Shown in pieces: positions 1 through 6,999 of a stretch of 15,735 bases of DNA. The position numbers were made by a program, and so were the translations under genes. Source of the DNA: Syntrophaceae bacterium (GTDB lineage: Bacteria > Desulfobacterota > Syntrophia > Syntrophales > UBA2185). Positions within the stretch are counted from its first letter, which is position 1. Every line of letters begins with the position of its first letter. The stretch covers positions 1,200-16,934 of the forward strand of contig DNUI01000278.1 in assembly GCA_003508565.1 (NCBI GenBank), read 5' to 3'. Below the pieces are notes generated by a model, which was not told the origin of the DNA, made no database searches, and worked only from the letters and a program-made list of their open reading frames with translations.

Positions 1-33
1 TAACGCGCTTCAGACATGAGAGACAGCCTATCA

Positions 34-570
34 CTATGTCATCTTTGACTTTAGCTTGATCTTTTCACCGGCAACCATGAAGTTTCCGCTTCCCAGATGA
101 TGAAGCGTCTGTGGGTTTTTCACTGCGGGGTCGATCCATGCCTTGATGACTTCAACGACAAAAAAACAATACTTGGACACCATACTTGTGTCGGCCACCA
201 GGCACTCGAGATTTTCGAAGCACTCCTCGATGAGAGGTGCACTGACTCGATCAGCAGGCTTCGGCGTGAGGCAAAACCTCTCGAACTTATCTACGTTCGC
301 CCCCGATGTATTGCCGCAACCCACGACCTTTTCGGCTATCTCCACTGTAGGAATGTTAATAATATATTCTTTGGTTGCCTTCAAAAGGCCGAAAGAATGG
401 TTGCGATTGCTGATGACGCAACCAACTATCGGTGGCTCAAATTCCATCATGGTGTGCCACGACATGGTCATGATGTTTTGGCGCCCACTGCGAGCGGTTG
501 TGACCATGAAGACCGGCCCCGGCTCGAGTAAGCCATAGACTTTGGACAGTGGAAAGGATTTCTTAGCCAT
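34..570 (-). CDS. Flavin reductase family protein (FMN-binding split-barrel)
   Basis: A 178-residue soluble protein with the look of the flavin reductase-like / DIM6-NTAB family, which binds FMN in a split beta-barrel and either reduces flavin with NAD(P)H or serves as an electron carrier. The visible family pattern is an N-terminal 'GPVFMVTTARSGRQNIMTMSW' style strand-turn-strand (about residues 18-38), then 'PPIVGCVISNRNHSF' (about 46-60) and the 'EYIINIPT' strand (about 68-75). Length is normal for the family and no lesion is visible. There is no signal peptide or membrane segment. It lies downstream of the ATPase gene on the same strand with a 73-bp gap, and no clear Shine-Dalgarno sequence precedes the ATG at 570. 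The family assignment is firm. The physiological substrate or partner cannot be read from the sequence. Confidence 0.85.
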   Translation of the reverse strand: MAKKSFPLSKVYGLLEPGPVFMVTTARSGRQNIMTMSWHTMMEFEPPIVGCVISNRNHSFGLLKATKEYIINIPTVEIAEKVVGCGNTSGANVDKFERFCLTPKPADRVSAPLIEECFENLECLVADTSMVSKYCFFVVEVIKAWIDPAVKNPQTLHHLGSGNFMVAGEKIKLKSKMT

Positions 571-643
571 ATTCGTTGTCTCAAAAGCCGAACGCTAAGA
601 TTGAGGGGCGCGGGTGAAGCGCCAGCGTAACGGCGACCAAGTG

Positions 644-1813
644 TCAAGTTTTATTTAGAAGATCCCCGCTTTGCTGCCACCCAAGCACCTTCACCCCTTT
701 GTGCTCGTAGGCTAAACTCCCTCCGTAGATCAGAGAGGGTTTCATTGCTTTATCACCAGCAAGGGCACACCATTTCTCCAGTCCAACAAATGAATCGCGT
801 GTAAGGGTCTTGCCTGACTTGATCTCGATCGGCATCAGGCCGGCGCTCTGTTGGACAATAAGATCGACCTCATTGCCGTTGCTGTCCCGCCAGAAAAAGA
901 ATGCGGGTCGTTCCCCCTGGTTGAATTGCGATTTTATCAGTTCTGAAATGATAAATGTCTCGAAGATATTGCCTCGCAGCGGATGGGTTTCAATCTGTTC
1001 AGGTGTCCTGATTCCCAAAAGCCACGAGACGAGTCCAGCGTCATAAAAATAAAGCTTCGGCATCTTGACCAGTCGTTTGTTGAAATTGGCGTGGTGCGGA
1101 CGCAGCAGAAAAACGAGGTAACTTGCTTCGAGCACAGAGATCCAAGATTTAGCCGTGTTATGGGTAATGCCACATTCCGTGGCAAGCGAGGATAGGTTGA
1201 GCAACTGCCCAGTTCGCCCAGCGCAGAGCCGCACAAATCGCTGAAACGTTTCCAGCTCCTGAACCTTGAGCAGTTGCCTCACGTCCCGTTCGACATACGC
1301 AGTGACATAGGCGGCAAACCAGGAGGCAGAGGACATATCCCGATCATAGAGAGGTGGATAGCTGCCGTTCAGCAGCATAGTGTTGGCCGTCGCCGGCAGC
1401 TTGCCTGCATGGGAAAGTTCCGGGAGTGAAAAAGGAAGCAGTTCAATAAAGGCGGTCCGGCCGGCAAGGGATTGAGTTATCTCTGACATCAGACCTAACT
1501 GTTGGGAACCGGTCAGAATATAGAGACCCATGCGGCCATCAGCATCAACAATCGTTTGAAGGTACGAGAGGATATCCGGACAACGTTGCACCTCGTCGAG
1601 TACGGCGCCATCAGGGAAGCGCCCCAGAAATGAGCGAGGGTCATCCTGTGCAGCCTGCCGCAGGTCAGGGTCTTCCAGTGAGGCATAGGGGCGATCGCTG
1701 AAAAGTATCTTGGCGAGAGTAGTTTTTCCTGACTGTCGTGGTCCTGTAATGGTAACGATCGGGAAACCACGCAGCAGGTTCCGGATTGTTTGTTCAGCTT
1801 CTCGATCAATCAT
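644..1813 (-). CDS. AAA+ ATPase with C-terminal DUF4143 domain
   Basis: A 389-residue protein of the AAA_14 + DUF4143 family, common and poorly understood in anaerobic bacteria and archaea. The N-terminal ATPase domain shows a Walker A loop 'TGPRQSGKTTL' (about residues 23-33), a Walker B 'AVLDEVQRCP' (about 70-79) and a sensor-like 'LTGSQQL' (about 99-105) followed by 'LAGRT'. The C-terminal DUF4143 part contains 'NEVDLIV' and, about 15 residues on, 'IEIKSGKT'. This pair of acidic/lysine motifs resembles a PD-(D/E)XK nuclease core, although nuclease activity is generally not shown for the family. Length is typical and the frame is intact. The ATG at 1811-1813 is preceded by a TTGACA box but no Shine-Dalgarno, so the message may be nearly leaderless. 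Members are often solitary. The function is unknown, and a toxin-like or mobile-associated role is speculation. Confidence 0.9.
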   Translation of the reverse strand: MIDREAEQTIRNLLRGFPIVTITGPRQSGKTTLAKILFSDRPYASLEDPDLRQAAQDDPRSFLGRFPDGAVLDEVQRCPDILSYLQTIVDADGRMGLYILTGSQQLGLMSEITQSLAGRTAFIELLPFSLPELSHAGKLPATANTMLLNGSYPPLYDRDMSSASWFAAYVTAYVERDVRQLLKVQELETFQRFVRLCAGRTGQLLNLSSLATECGITHNTAKSWISVLEASYLVFLLRPHHANFNKRLVKMPKLYFYDAGLVSWLLGIRTPEQIETHPLRGNIFETFIISELIKSQFNQGERPAFFFWRDSNGNEVDLIVQQSAGLMPIEIKSGKTLTRDSFVGLEKWCALAGDKAMKPSLIYGGSLAYEHKGVKVLGWQQSGDLLNKT

Positions 1814-1819
1814 AACGTA

Positions 1820-1848
1820 ACACTAAAGAAATTTATTCAAATTGTCAA
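1820..1848 (-). promoter_or_regulatory. Candidate sigma70-type promoter of the DUF4143 ATPase
   Basis: Read on the minus strand, a perfect TTGACA (1843-1848) is followed after 17 bases by TAGTGT (1820-1825), a poor -10 box matching three of six consensus bases. Transcription would begin almost at the ATG of the ATPase gene (1811-1813), which fits the absence of a Shine-Dalgarno sequence. The -35 box and the spacing are good, but the -10 box is weak. Confidence 0.35.
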
Positions 1849-2017
1849 ACGGTTTTACAAATAGCATAAAATTGTTGCGGTGTGAACAATCCATTTATAA
1901 TTAATGTTTGTTGTTCCCCCTATTGAAAAGTTGATGTCTCTGTAAAATCGCCAATGATCATAAGCGGTAATCATCACCTCAATTCCAAACTTAAAGGAGT
2001 TGACGTGTAAGCGAGAT

Positions 2018-2146
2018 ATGCCAAGAATTGTTCCGATCCCCACGCAGAAACTCTGCAAGATTTTTGAAAAAAAGGGTTTTAATAACCAAAGAACCGCAGG
2101 TATATCAAGGGAAGAATATTTCGCTCTACAGGAAAAGATTTCATAA
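2018..2146 (+). pseudogene. hicA: hicA toxin remnant with an internal deletion
   Basis: A 42-codon open frame from ATG 2018 to TAA 2144-2146. Its first half, 'MPRIVPIPTQKLCKIFEKKG', matches the start of HicA/YcfA-type mRNA-interferase toxins. Its second half, 'NQRTAGISREEYFALQEKI', matches their C-terminal end (typically '...NNLRTAGISREEYxxLLxKI'). The two halves are joined in frame at about residue 21. HicA proteins run about 60-85 residues, so roughly 25-40 residues are missing from the middle. The lost part holds the double-stranded-RNA-binding-like strands and the conserved catalytic histidine (the 'GSH' motif). No hicB antitoxin is recognisable on either side, although a short open stretch ends at TAA 2008-2010. 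The product should be inactive. Family identification comes from remembered motifs and was not checked by search. Confidence 0.6.
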
Positions 2147-2239
2147 AATTCCCCTTGCAATTCTGCTTATCAGATAATAACTTTTTGCCCCATAAAGAAA
2201 TCCTTTTAACATAACGATTGACTTAAGGAGCAAAACGCT

Positions 2240-2875
2240 ATGGATTCTAAAGGAACTCAAGACAATCCTACCCCCAAGAAATCGACCAAAACAACAGGCA
2301 ACAAACCGGCCCGTTTGAAAATATCCAGAACTCACAAACCCGAATATCTTGAACTTGAAGAATGGCAGCGTCAGCTCAGACAGCAGTATGGCGAGCAACA
2401 GAAGTATCACTTGGAAAATAAGGGTGATCATCCCATTTTTTCCGATTTTTTGATCACCAATCCCCAGTCGCAGAAGACCTATAAGATCGCCATCCGGGGA
2501 GAAGCACCTGGTGACAATTACTGTTCCTGCCCAGATTTCAGCATCAACAACCTGGGAACGTGCGAACATATCGTATTCACCCTGTCGCAACTGATGAAGA
2601 CCACGGGAGCGGAAGAAGTCTTCCGGAAGGGCTGCAAGACTCCCTACTCTGAAGTCTTCCTGAATTATGGTCTGAAGAGGGAAGTGCGTTTCCGGGCGGG
2701 CAGCGAGGCCCCGGCGGAACTGCTCACGCTGGCGCAGCAATACTTTGACGAGAAGGGATTGCTCAGAGAAGAGCACATTCTGGATTTTCACCGGTTTCTC
2801 GGCAGCATCCTGCGTCAAAACGGGGATGAAGTGCGTTGCTACGACGATGTCATGACCTATATCGCCGAGCGCTAG
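2240..2875 (+). CDS. SWIM zinc-finger N-terminal part of a broken SNF2-family helicase
   Basis: A 211-residue open frame with a good start: AAGGAG at 2225-2230, nine bases before ATG 2240. It carries a SWIM zinc finger of the form CxC-x10-CxH (Cys95, Cys97, Cys108, His110), a nucleic-acid or protein-binding module. In the family of SWIM-containing SNF2 helicases the text continues from '...YDDVMTYIAER' straight into the helicase domain. Here it hits TAG at 2873-2875. The context fits a CAG (Gln) to TAG change, since frame-2 codons for D-A-E-H follow directly before the frame is lost a few codons later. The partner half is the overlapping frame ending at 4017. The original was one gene; this piece is the N-terminal fragment of a pseudogene or, less likely, a separately translated SWIM protein. 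Confidence 0.75.
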   Translation: MDSKGTQDNPTPKKSTKTTGNKPARLKISRTHKPEYLELEEWQRQLRQQYGEQQKYHLENKGDHPIFSDFLITNPQSQKTYKIAIRGEAPGDNYCSCPDFSINNLGTCEHIVFTLSQLMKTTGAEEVFRKGCKTPYSEVFLNYGLKREVRFRAGSEAPAELLTLAQQYFDEKGLLREEHILDFHRFLGSILRQNGDEVRCYDDVMTYIAER

Positions 2876-4017
2876 GATGCCGAGCATGGCGCCGCGTCGT
2901 CAACGCCCGTCTTAAGAGGGGCATTGATAGCCCTATCTTTAAAACTATTTTAAAAACTAAGCTTTATCCCTATCAGAGGGAAGGCGCATTATTCGCCGTT
3001 CAGGCCGGGCGCTGCCTCATAGGCGATGATATGGGGCTGGGAAAGACCATCCAGGCCTTGGCGGCGGCGGAATTGATGGCGCTCCTCTTTCATATAAAGA
3101 GAGTGCTCATCATCTCTCCCACTTCCCTCAAATATCAGTGGAAAGGTGATATTGAGAAATTTACCAACCGGGAAGCGACGGTTATTGAAGGATTTAACCA
3201 TCAGCGGCGAAACCTTTATAAAAATGACAGCTTTTTCAAAATGGTCAATTATGAGCTTGTCTGGCGTGATATGGATATGATCCGGGAGTGGGCGTCTGAT
3301 CTGATCATCCTGGATGAGGCGCAACGGATCAAGAACTGGAAAACCCGCACCGCCAAATATATCAAGCAGTTGGAATCCACTTTTGCTATTGTTTTGACGG
3401 GGACGCCTATTGAAAACCGCATTGAAGAACTTCACTCGACTATGGAGTTCGTCGACCGGCATCATTTCGGCCCCTTGTATCGTTTTGTCTATCGGCACCG
3501 GGTTCTGGACGGCGACGGCAAGGTAGTCGGCTATCAGCATCTGGAATCCATCCGGCGGTCCTTGGAAGACGTCATGATCCGCAGGAAGAAGGATGACGTC
3601 TTGAAGCAACTGCCGGAGCGAATCGATAAATACTTTTTTGTCCCCATGACAAAGGAGCAACAGGTCATCCATGACGAAAACTATGATATAGTGGTGAGGA
3701 TAGTTGCCAAGTGGCGGCGCTATAAATTCCACTCTGAAGCGGTGACCGGCGCCGCCGAAGGAACCCGCCCGGAGTCACTCCCGCTGAATCAGCTTTTAAT
3801 CAAAGGTGCGGAATTCTTGACAAACCTCAGTCAATCCCTGTCACAGAGCGACCGGCCGCCGCAGGAGACGATCGAAAAACATTTGCATACCATGATCGGA
3901 AAGGATGAGACTACCGGGAAAACGTATCTGAAAATCCCCATGCCGGAGCCGGAAGTAGTGCAAGGCGTATTTTCTGCTCTGGGAGGATTGCTGGCCAATT
4001 TTATGCGGGCAAAGTGA
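2836..4017 (+). CDS. SNF2-family helicase fragment, ATPase lobe 1 only, internally deleted
   Basis: Open frame of 393 codons in a frame shifted by -1 from the SWIM fragment. True homology starts only near residue 20 ('RVVNARLKRG', from about 2893), so the ATG at 2836 is an arbitrary frame boundary. The first RecA-like lobe is present: 'LYPYQREGALF', Walker A 'GDDMGLGKT' (63-71), DEAQ box (160-163) and 'VLTGTPIENR' (about 186-195). At about residue 300 the family text 'KWRRYKFHSEA' breaks off. In intact members the second lobe follows, with motifs IV-VI and an arginine-rich 'Q..GR..R.GQ' finger. Here it jumps in frame to what looks like the natural C-terminal tail ('LPLNQLLIKGAEFLTNLSQ...'). 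Roughly 200-250 residues are therefore missing, and the protein cannot be a working translocase. No slippery heptamer exists in the overlap to suggest programmed frameshifting. Confidence 0.75.
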   Translation: MLRRCHDLYRRALGCRAWRRVVNARLKRGIDSPIFKTILKTKLYPYQREGALFAVQAGRCLIGDDMGLGKTIQALAAAELMALLFHIKRVLIISPTSLKYQWKGDIEKFTNREATVIEGFNHQRRNLYKNDSFFKMVNYELVWRDMDMIREWASDLIILDEAQRIKNWKTRTAKYIKQLESTFAIVLTGTPIENRIEELHSTMEFVDRHHFGPLYRFVYRHRVLDGDGKVVGYQHLESIRRSLEDVMIRRKKDDVLKQLPERIDKYFFVPMTKEQQVIHDENYDIVVRIVAKWRRYKFHSEAVTGAAEGTRPESLPLNQLLIKGAEFLTNLSQSLSQSDRPPQETIEKHLHTMIGKDETTGKTYLKIPMPEPEVVQGVFSALGGLLANFMRAK

Positions 4018-4021
4018 ACTA

Positions 4022-4041
4022 CCATCGGCTAAAGCTGATGG
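4022..4041 (+). terminator. Hairpin just after the SNF2 fragment stop
   Basis: CCATCGGCT / AA / AGCTGATGG forms a nine-base stem with one G-T pair, starting five bases after the stop codon at 4015-4017. No T-tract follows, so this is a weak intrinsic terminator at best. It may also be part of the adjoining palindromic repeat. Confidence 0.3.
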
Positions 4042-4174
4042 CTTCAGGACTCAAGGTTTCAATGGGTCAAAAAATAGTGAATAGTAAATAGTGACGAGTA
4101 ACGGGTGAAGAAGAAAACATGTTTTTCTCGTTCCTATTCCCTATTCACTATTTACGAAACTTGAGACTTGAAGC
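4041..4174. repeat. 134-bp imperfect palindromic repeat (MITE/REP-like)
   Basis: Outer arms GCTTCAGGACTCAAGG.. (4041-4060) and ..CTTGAGACTTGAAGC (4156-4174) are near-complementary. Inside them AATAGTGAATAG (4073-4084) is the exact reverse complement of CTATTCACTATT (4141-4152), and near the centre AAAACATGTTTT (4114-4125) is a perfect palindrome. The left inner arm also holds tandem variants of AATAGTRAATAGT-like words. There is no coding capacity. The size and structure fit a short non-autonomous or REP-type element. Its right edge lies inside the first codons of the truncated recQ, so insertion or recombination at this element probably removed the 5' part of recQ. Confidence 0.7.
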
Positions 4175-5394
4175 TTCTGCTCCTCAAACATTTTTTACAA
4201 CAGTTTCTAAAACAATATCCGAATGAATCCGGTATTATTTATTGCTTTTCTCGAAAGCAGACGGACGACCTTTATACAATGCTTAGGCGGAGGGGTTATT
4301 CCGTCCGGCCCTACCATGCGGGGTTATCGGATGAGGAACGCAGGCAAAATCAGGATCTCTTCATCCGGGACGATATCCAGATCATCGTGGCGACGATCGC
4401 CTTCGGAATGGGGATCAACAAGTCGAATGTCCGCTTTGTTGTCCATCACGATCTCCCCAAGAGTCTGGACACTTATTATCAGGAAATAGGGCGGGCGGGC
4501 CGGGATGGTCTGCCCGCCCACTGCCTATTACTGTTCAGCTACGGCGATATTCAAAAGATTAAATACTTTATTCAGCAGAAAAATGAACAGGAGCAGAAAG
4601 TCGCCAATATCCTGCTCAGCACCCTCCTGGGATTTGCCGAGACAGACCTGTGCCGCCGCATTCCTCTGCTGAATTATTTCGGTGAGCCCCACGCCCTCGA
4701 TAACTGCGAAATGTGCGACAATTGCCGCATCCAGCAAAAGGATTTGGTCGATATTACGATTCCTGCCCAGATGTTTCTTTCCTGCGTCAAGCGAACCGAT
4801 GAGCTATTCGGCGCCGGCCACATTATTGATGTCTTACGGGGTTCAAAATCACAGAAAGCGTTGAAATTCAGACACGACACGTTGTCAACCTATGGGATAG
4901 GAACCATGTATTTGGCCAAACAATGGCGCCACCTTTCCCGCCAGTTCATCCATAAGGGACTGCTGATGTATGAATACGAACACGGGTCGTTGAAACTGAC
5001 CCCGAAGGCCTGGGAAGTCCTGCGGGGCAAAGAGACCGTCATAGGGAGGCTGGAAGAGGCAAAAAAAGAAAAGAGGGGGAACCTCAAACGAGAGAATGGA
5101 GCACTGGAGTCCTATGACCCCCTCCTGTTTGAAGCTCTCCGAAAGAAAAGAAAGGAACTTGCCGATCAGGCAAACCTTCCCCCCTTTACGATTTTCCATG
5201 ACCGGACTCTGAAAGAGATGGCTGTACGAATGCCCAGAACGCGTGAAGATTTAGCGGGAATCTATGGGATCGGAGGGGCAAAACTCGAAAAATATAGCGA
5301 TATCTTTCTGAAGATCATAAATCAACACAGACAGAGTTATAAAATCCCGGAACAATCAAAATCATCTGCATCTGGGGAAAAATCGGTTCATTAA
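4168..5394 (+). CDS. recQ: RecQ helicase lacking its N-terminal DEAH lobe (5'-truncated)
   Basis: Open frame of 408 codons from a TTG at 4168 that lies inside the palindromic repeat, with no Shine-Dalgarno sequence. What remains is the C-terminal two thirds of RecQ, a 3'-5' DNA repair helicase of about 600-730 residues. Present are motif IV 'SGIIYCFSRK', motif V 'IIVATIAFGMGINKSNV', motif VI 'QEIGRAGRDG' (105-114), the four zinc ligands Cys162, Cys180, Cys183 and Cys186, the RQC winged helix ('FGAGHIIDVLRGSKSQK', 'STYGIG') and a C-terminal HRDC domain (about 330-395). Missing are motifs 0-III with the Walker A lysine and DEAH box, about 210 residues. The retained part shows no further lesion. 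Without lobe 1 it cannot hydrolyse ATP, so it is best read as a pseudogene or, at most, a DNA-binding fragment. Confidence 0.85.
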   Translation: MKLLLLKHFLQQFLKQYPNESGIIYCFSRKQTDDLYTMLRRRGYSVRPYHAGLSDEERRQNQDLFIRDDIQIIVATIAFGMGINKSNVRFVVHHDLPKSLDTYYQEIGRAGRDGLPAHCLLLFSYGDIQKIKYFIQQKNEQEQKVANILLSTLLGFAETDLCRRIPLLNYFGEPHALDNCEMCDNCRIQQKDLVDITIPAQMFLSCVKRTDELFGAGHIIDVLRGSKSQKALKFRHDTLSTYGIGTMYLAKQWRHLSRQFIHKGLLMYEYEHGSLKLTPKAWEVLRGKETVIGRLEEAKKEKRGNLKRENGALESYDPLLFEALRKKRKELADQANLPPFTIFHDRTLKEMAVRMPRTREDLAGIYGIGGAKLEKYSDIFLKIINQHRQSYKIPEQSKSSASGEKSVH

Positions 5395-5396
5395 TA

Positions 5397-5444
5397 CAGA
5401 CAGGCGCGATGCCTGTCCTACCGTTGAGGAGGTTCGGCGCCTCA
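5397..5444 (+). repeat. Paired short hairpins after recQ (REP-like, possible terminator)
   Basis: GACAGGC (5399-5405) and GCCTGTC (5411-5417) are a perfect seven-base stem around a five-base loop. A second stem, TGAGG (5425-5429) with CCTCA (5440-5444), follows directly. The pair fills most of the 72-bp gap between the recQ stop and the SRAP gene. There is no T-tract. Words of this type occur as dispersed intergenic repeats in several bacterial genomes, but this window holds only one copy. Confidence 0.45.
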
Positions 5445-5466
5445 CCTCTTATGGAAAGAAAAGATC

Positions 5467-5943
5467 ATGTGCGGACGTTTTATCTTGATCAGCGATTTGT
5501 CTGTTATCACGGAGATATTCGGCATTCTGGAGGTAACATGTGATTACAGGCCGAGCAGCAATGTCCTGCCCCGTCATACCATTGCTGCCAATGGATTTTA
5601 CGAGTCAATGAAAGAGGGAAAAAAAAAGATTCCTTTCTATTTCCGTCTTAAATCGGGCAAGCCCTTCGGCTTTGCGGGTTTATATGAAACGTGGACATCG
5701 CCGGAAGGGCAATCGATACACACCTGCACAATCATTACCACGGAACCCAATGACGTCATTCAGTCCATCCATAACCGGATGCCTGTAATCGTACCCAGGG
5801 AGAAAGAAACTTCCTGGATTGATCCCGCCGTTCAGGATCACACGTCTATTTCAGCGGTACTGCGGCCATACCCTTCCTCGGAGATGGAAGCATTTCCCCT
5901 CTCTTCGCCGAAAGACCTCCCCATAGGTTACATGGCCGTATAG
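5467..5943 (+). CDS. SRAP/YedK-like (HMCES) abasic-site protein with an internal deletion
   Basis: A 158-residue frame of the SOS-response-associated peptidase (SRAP) family, which captures abasic sites in single-stranded DNA through a thiazolidine link to Cys2. 'MCGRF' with Cys2 is present, as are 'NGFYES' with the catalytic Glu46 and 'IHNRMPVIV' with His102. Normal members are about 210-230 residues. Between 'SNVLPRHTI' (31-39) and 'AANGFYE' (40-46) they carry about 60 residues, including 'RWGLIPSWA' and the 'NARAET' block whose Asn and Arg bind DNA. All of that is gone, and the frame is kept. The usual Trp of GFYEW is Ser47, and the C-terminal tail is also diverged. The product is probably inactive. 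The gene follows recQ by 72 bp and ends 16 bp inside the convergent MBL gene. Confidence 0.8.
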   Translation: MCGRFILISDLSVITEIFGILEVTCDYRPSSNVLPRHTIAANGFYESMKEGKKKIPFYFRLKSGKPFGFAGLYETWTSPEGQSIHTCTIITTEPNDVIQSIHNRMPVIVPREKETSWIDPAVQDHTSISAVLRPYPSSEMEAFPLSSPKDLPIGYMAV

Positions 5944-6896
5944 AGAACCTGATTTTCCGATTTTTCCTGTTTTATGAGTCCCTCTTCCTTCAGTTCAATG
6001 AGGTGCGCGTAAGCTTCATTGACAGCTAAAAACTGGTCGAATTCGGGCAGATTTCTCCCAAAAATATCGAGAGAGACCTGGTACGCGGTTTTCGGGCCCT
6101 CTTTCACGGAATCTAAGACTAGGGCTTTTCGTTCGCCATGGTGTTCTATGATTTCTTCGACCCGTTCCTTGAGATGCAGGAAAGGTTCTCCATGGCCGGG
6201 GTAGACCTTCGCCACAGGAAGGTTCTTAACCCTCTGCAGGGAATCCAGGTAGCTTTTCAGCGGCCGAAAACCGGGATTATACGGATCAGGACTGAGATTG
6301 GGGGTGATCTGCGGCAGAATGTGATCGCCGGAAAGGAGAATTTTCTCATTGCGGAAAAAAAAGCATACCTGCCCGCTAGTGTGCCCGGGTACGGGGATCA
6401 CTTCAAATTCCTTGTCGCCAACAGCAACACTCTCGTGATCCGCAAGGGTTATATCAACACGAAAAGGGATCGTCGCTTTTCGAAAATAATCAAGGAGTTC
6501 CACGAGAGCTTCAATAAATTTTTCTGAGAGCCCCTGGGCACGGTAGAATAGTTTTATTCGATTTATATCGAGACCGCCTTTCTGATCATCGTGTATGCGC
6601 TGCGTGTCAATAACAGACATGGCGATAAGAGCACCTGATATCTCCCTTATCCGGCCCGCGATGCCGCAGTGATCGGTGTGGAAATGGGTAATGTAGATCC
6701 GATCGATATCCTGAATAGTCTTCCCGATCGATTTTAAAGAGTGCTCGAGCTTGGCAAGGGTTTCCGGGGTGTTCACCCCCGTATCAAAAAGCGCCACTTT
6801 GCCGTTATGGATAAGGGCGAACACGTGCACATGCTGTAAGCGAAAGGGCATGGGCAGGGTGATCATATAAAAGTTGTCCGTAATTTTCTCTATCAT
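5928..6896 (-). CDS. MBL-fold metallo-hydrolase
   Basis: A 322-residue metallo-beta-lactamase-fold protein with the dinuclear metal motif 'THFHTDH' (His71, His73, Asp75, His76). Further ligands are visible in 'VPGHTSGQ', 'LSGDHIL' and 'YPGHGEP'. After the fold comes a C-terminal winged-helix-like tail ('KTAYQVSLDIFG...AHLIELKEEGLI'), as in LACTB2/RNase-type and glyoxalase-II-like members. I chose the ATG at 6894-6896, because GAGGAG precedes it by about ten bases. A longer frame to 6953 adds 19 residues without family character. The gene is intact, unlike its convergent neighbour. The substrate is unknown; hydrolysis of a thioester or nucleic acid is possible. Its promoter must lie in the same 250-bp gap as that of the PLD-helicase operon. 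Confidence 0.88.
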   Translation of the reverse strand: MIEKITDNFYMITLPMPFRLQHVHVFALIHNGKVALFDTGVNTPETLAKLEHSLKSIGKTIQDIDRIYITHFHTDHCGIAGRIREISGALIAMSVIDTQRIHDDQKGGLDINRIKLFYRAQGLSEKFIEALVELLDYFRKATIPFRVDITLADHESVAVGDKEFEVIPVPGHTSGQVCFFFRNEKILLSGDHILPQITPNLSPDPYNPGFRPLKSYLDSLQRVKNLPVAKVYPGHGEPFLHLKERVEEIIEHHGERKALVLDSVKEGPKTAYQVSLDIFGRNLPEFDQFLAVNEAYAHLIELKEEGLIKQEKSENQVLYTAM

Positions 6897-6972
6897 GTCT
6901 CTGATGCTCCTCAAGAGTGCTGTTAAATGACTGACATGGCCAATACTCAACATTTTTTATGCGCTATGTCAA

Positions 6973-6999
6973 CGTACATGTAAATATTTAACATGTACG
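6973..6999. promoter_or_regulatory. Perfect 9+9 bp dyad in the divergent intergenic region (operator candidate)
   Basis: CGTACATGT (6973-6981) and ACATGTACG (6991-6999) are exact reverse complements separated by AAATATTTA. Each arm itself contains a small palindrome (ACATGT). The dyad sits between the divergent MBL gene (start 6896) and the PLD-helicase gene (start 7153), 77 and 154 bp from the two start codons. The symmetry and AT-rich centre are typical of a binding site for a dimeric repressor. The helix-turn-helix protein at 10878-11207 is a candidate binder, but nothing in the sequence proves this. Confidence 0.45.

Noticed and set aside
607..623. GGCGC/GCGCC hairpin after the ATPase gene
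   Set aside because: Only a five-base stem with no T-tract; too weak to call a terminator.
1855..2160. 101-codon minus-strand frame opposite the hicA remnant
   Set aside because: No recognisable protein family, no ribosome binding site, and it is the antisense shadow of the HicA-like sequence plus AT-rich intergenic DNA.
2141..2887. 248-codon minus-strand frame over the SWIM gene
   Set aside because: Antisense shadow; the plus strand has a strong Shine-Dalgarno sequence and a SWIM motif.
2860..2893. Programmed -1 frameshift joining the SWIM and SNF2 frames
   Set aside because: No slippery heptamer is present before the TAG, and D-A-E-H codons continue in the SWIM frame after the stop, which fits two separate mutations better.
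4073..4152. AATAGT-type repeated words as a CRISPR array
   Set aside because: The repeats are short, inverted and without regular spacers; they belong to the palindromic element.
6897..6953. Longer start for the MBL gene at 6953
   Set aside because: The extra 19 residues lack family character and GAGGAG sits properly before the ATG at 6896.
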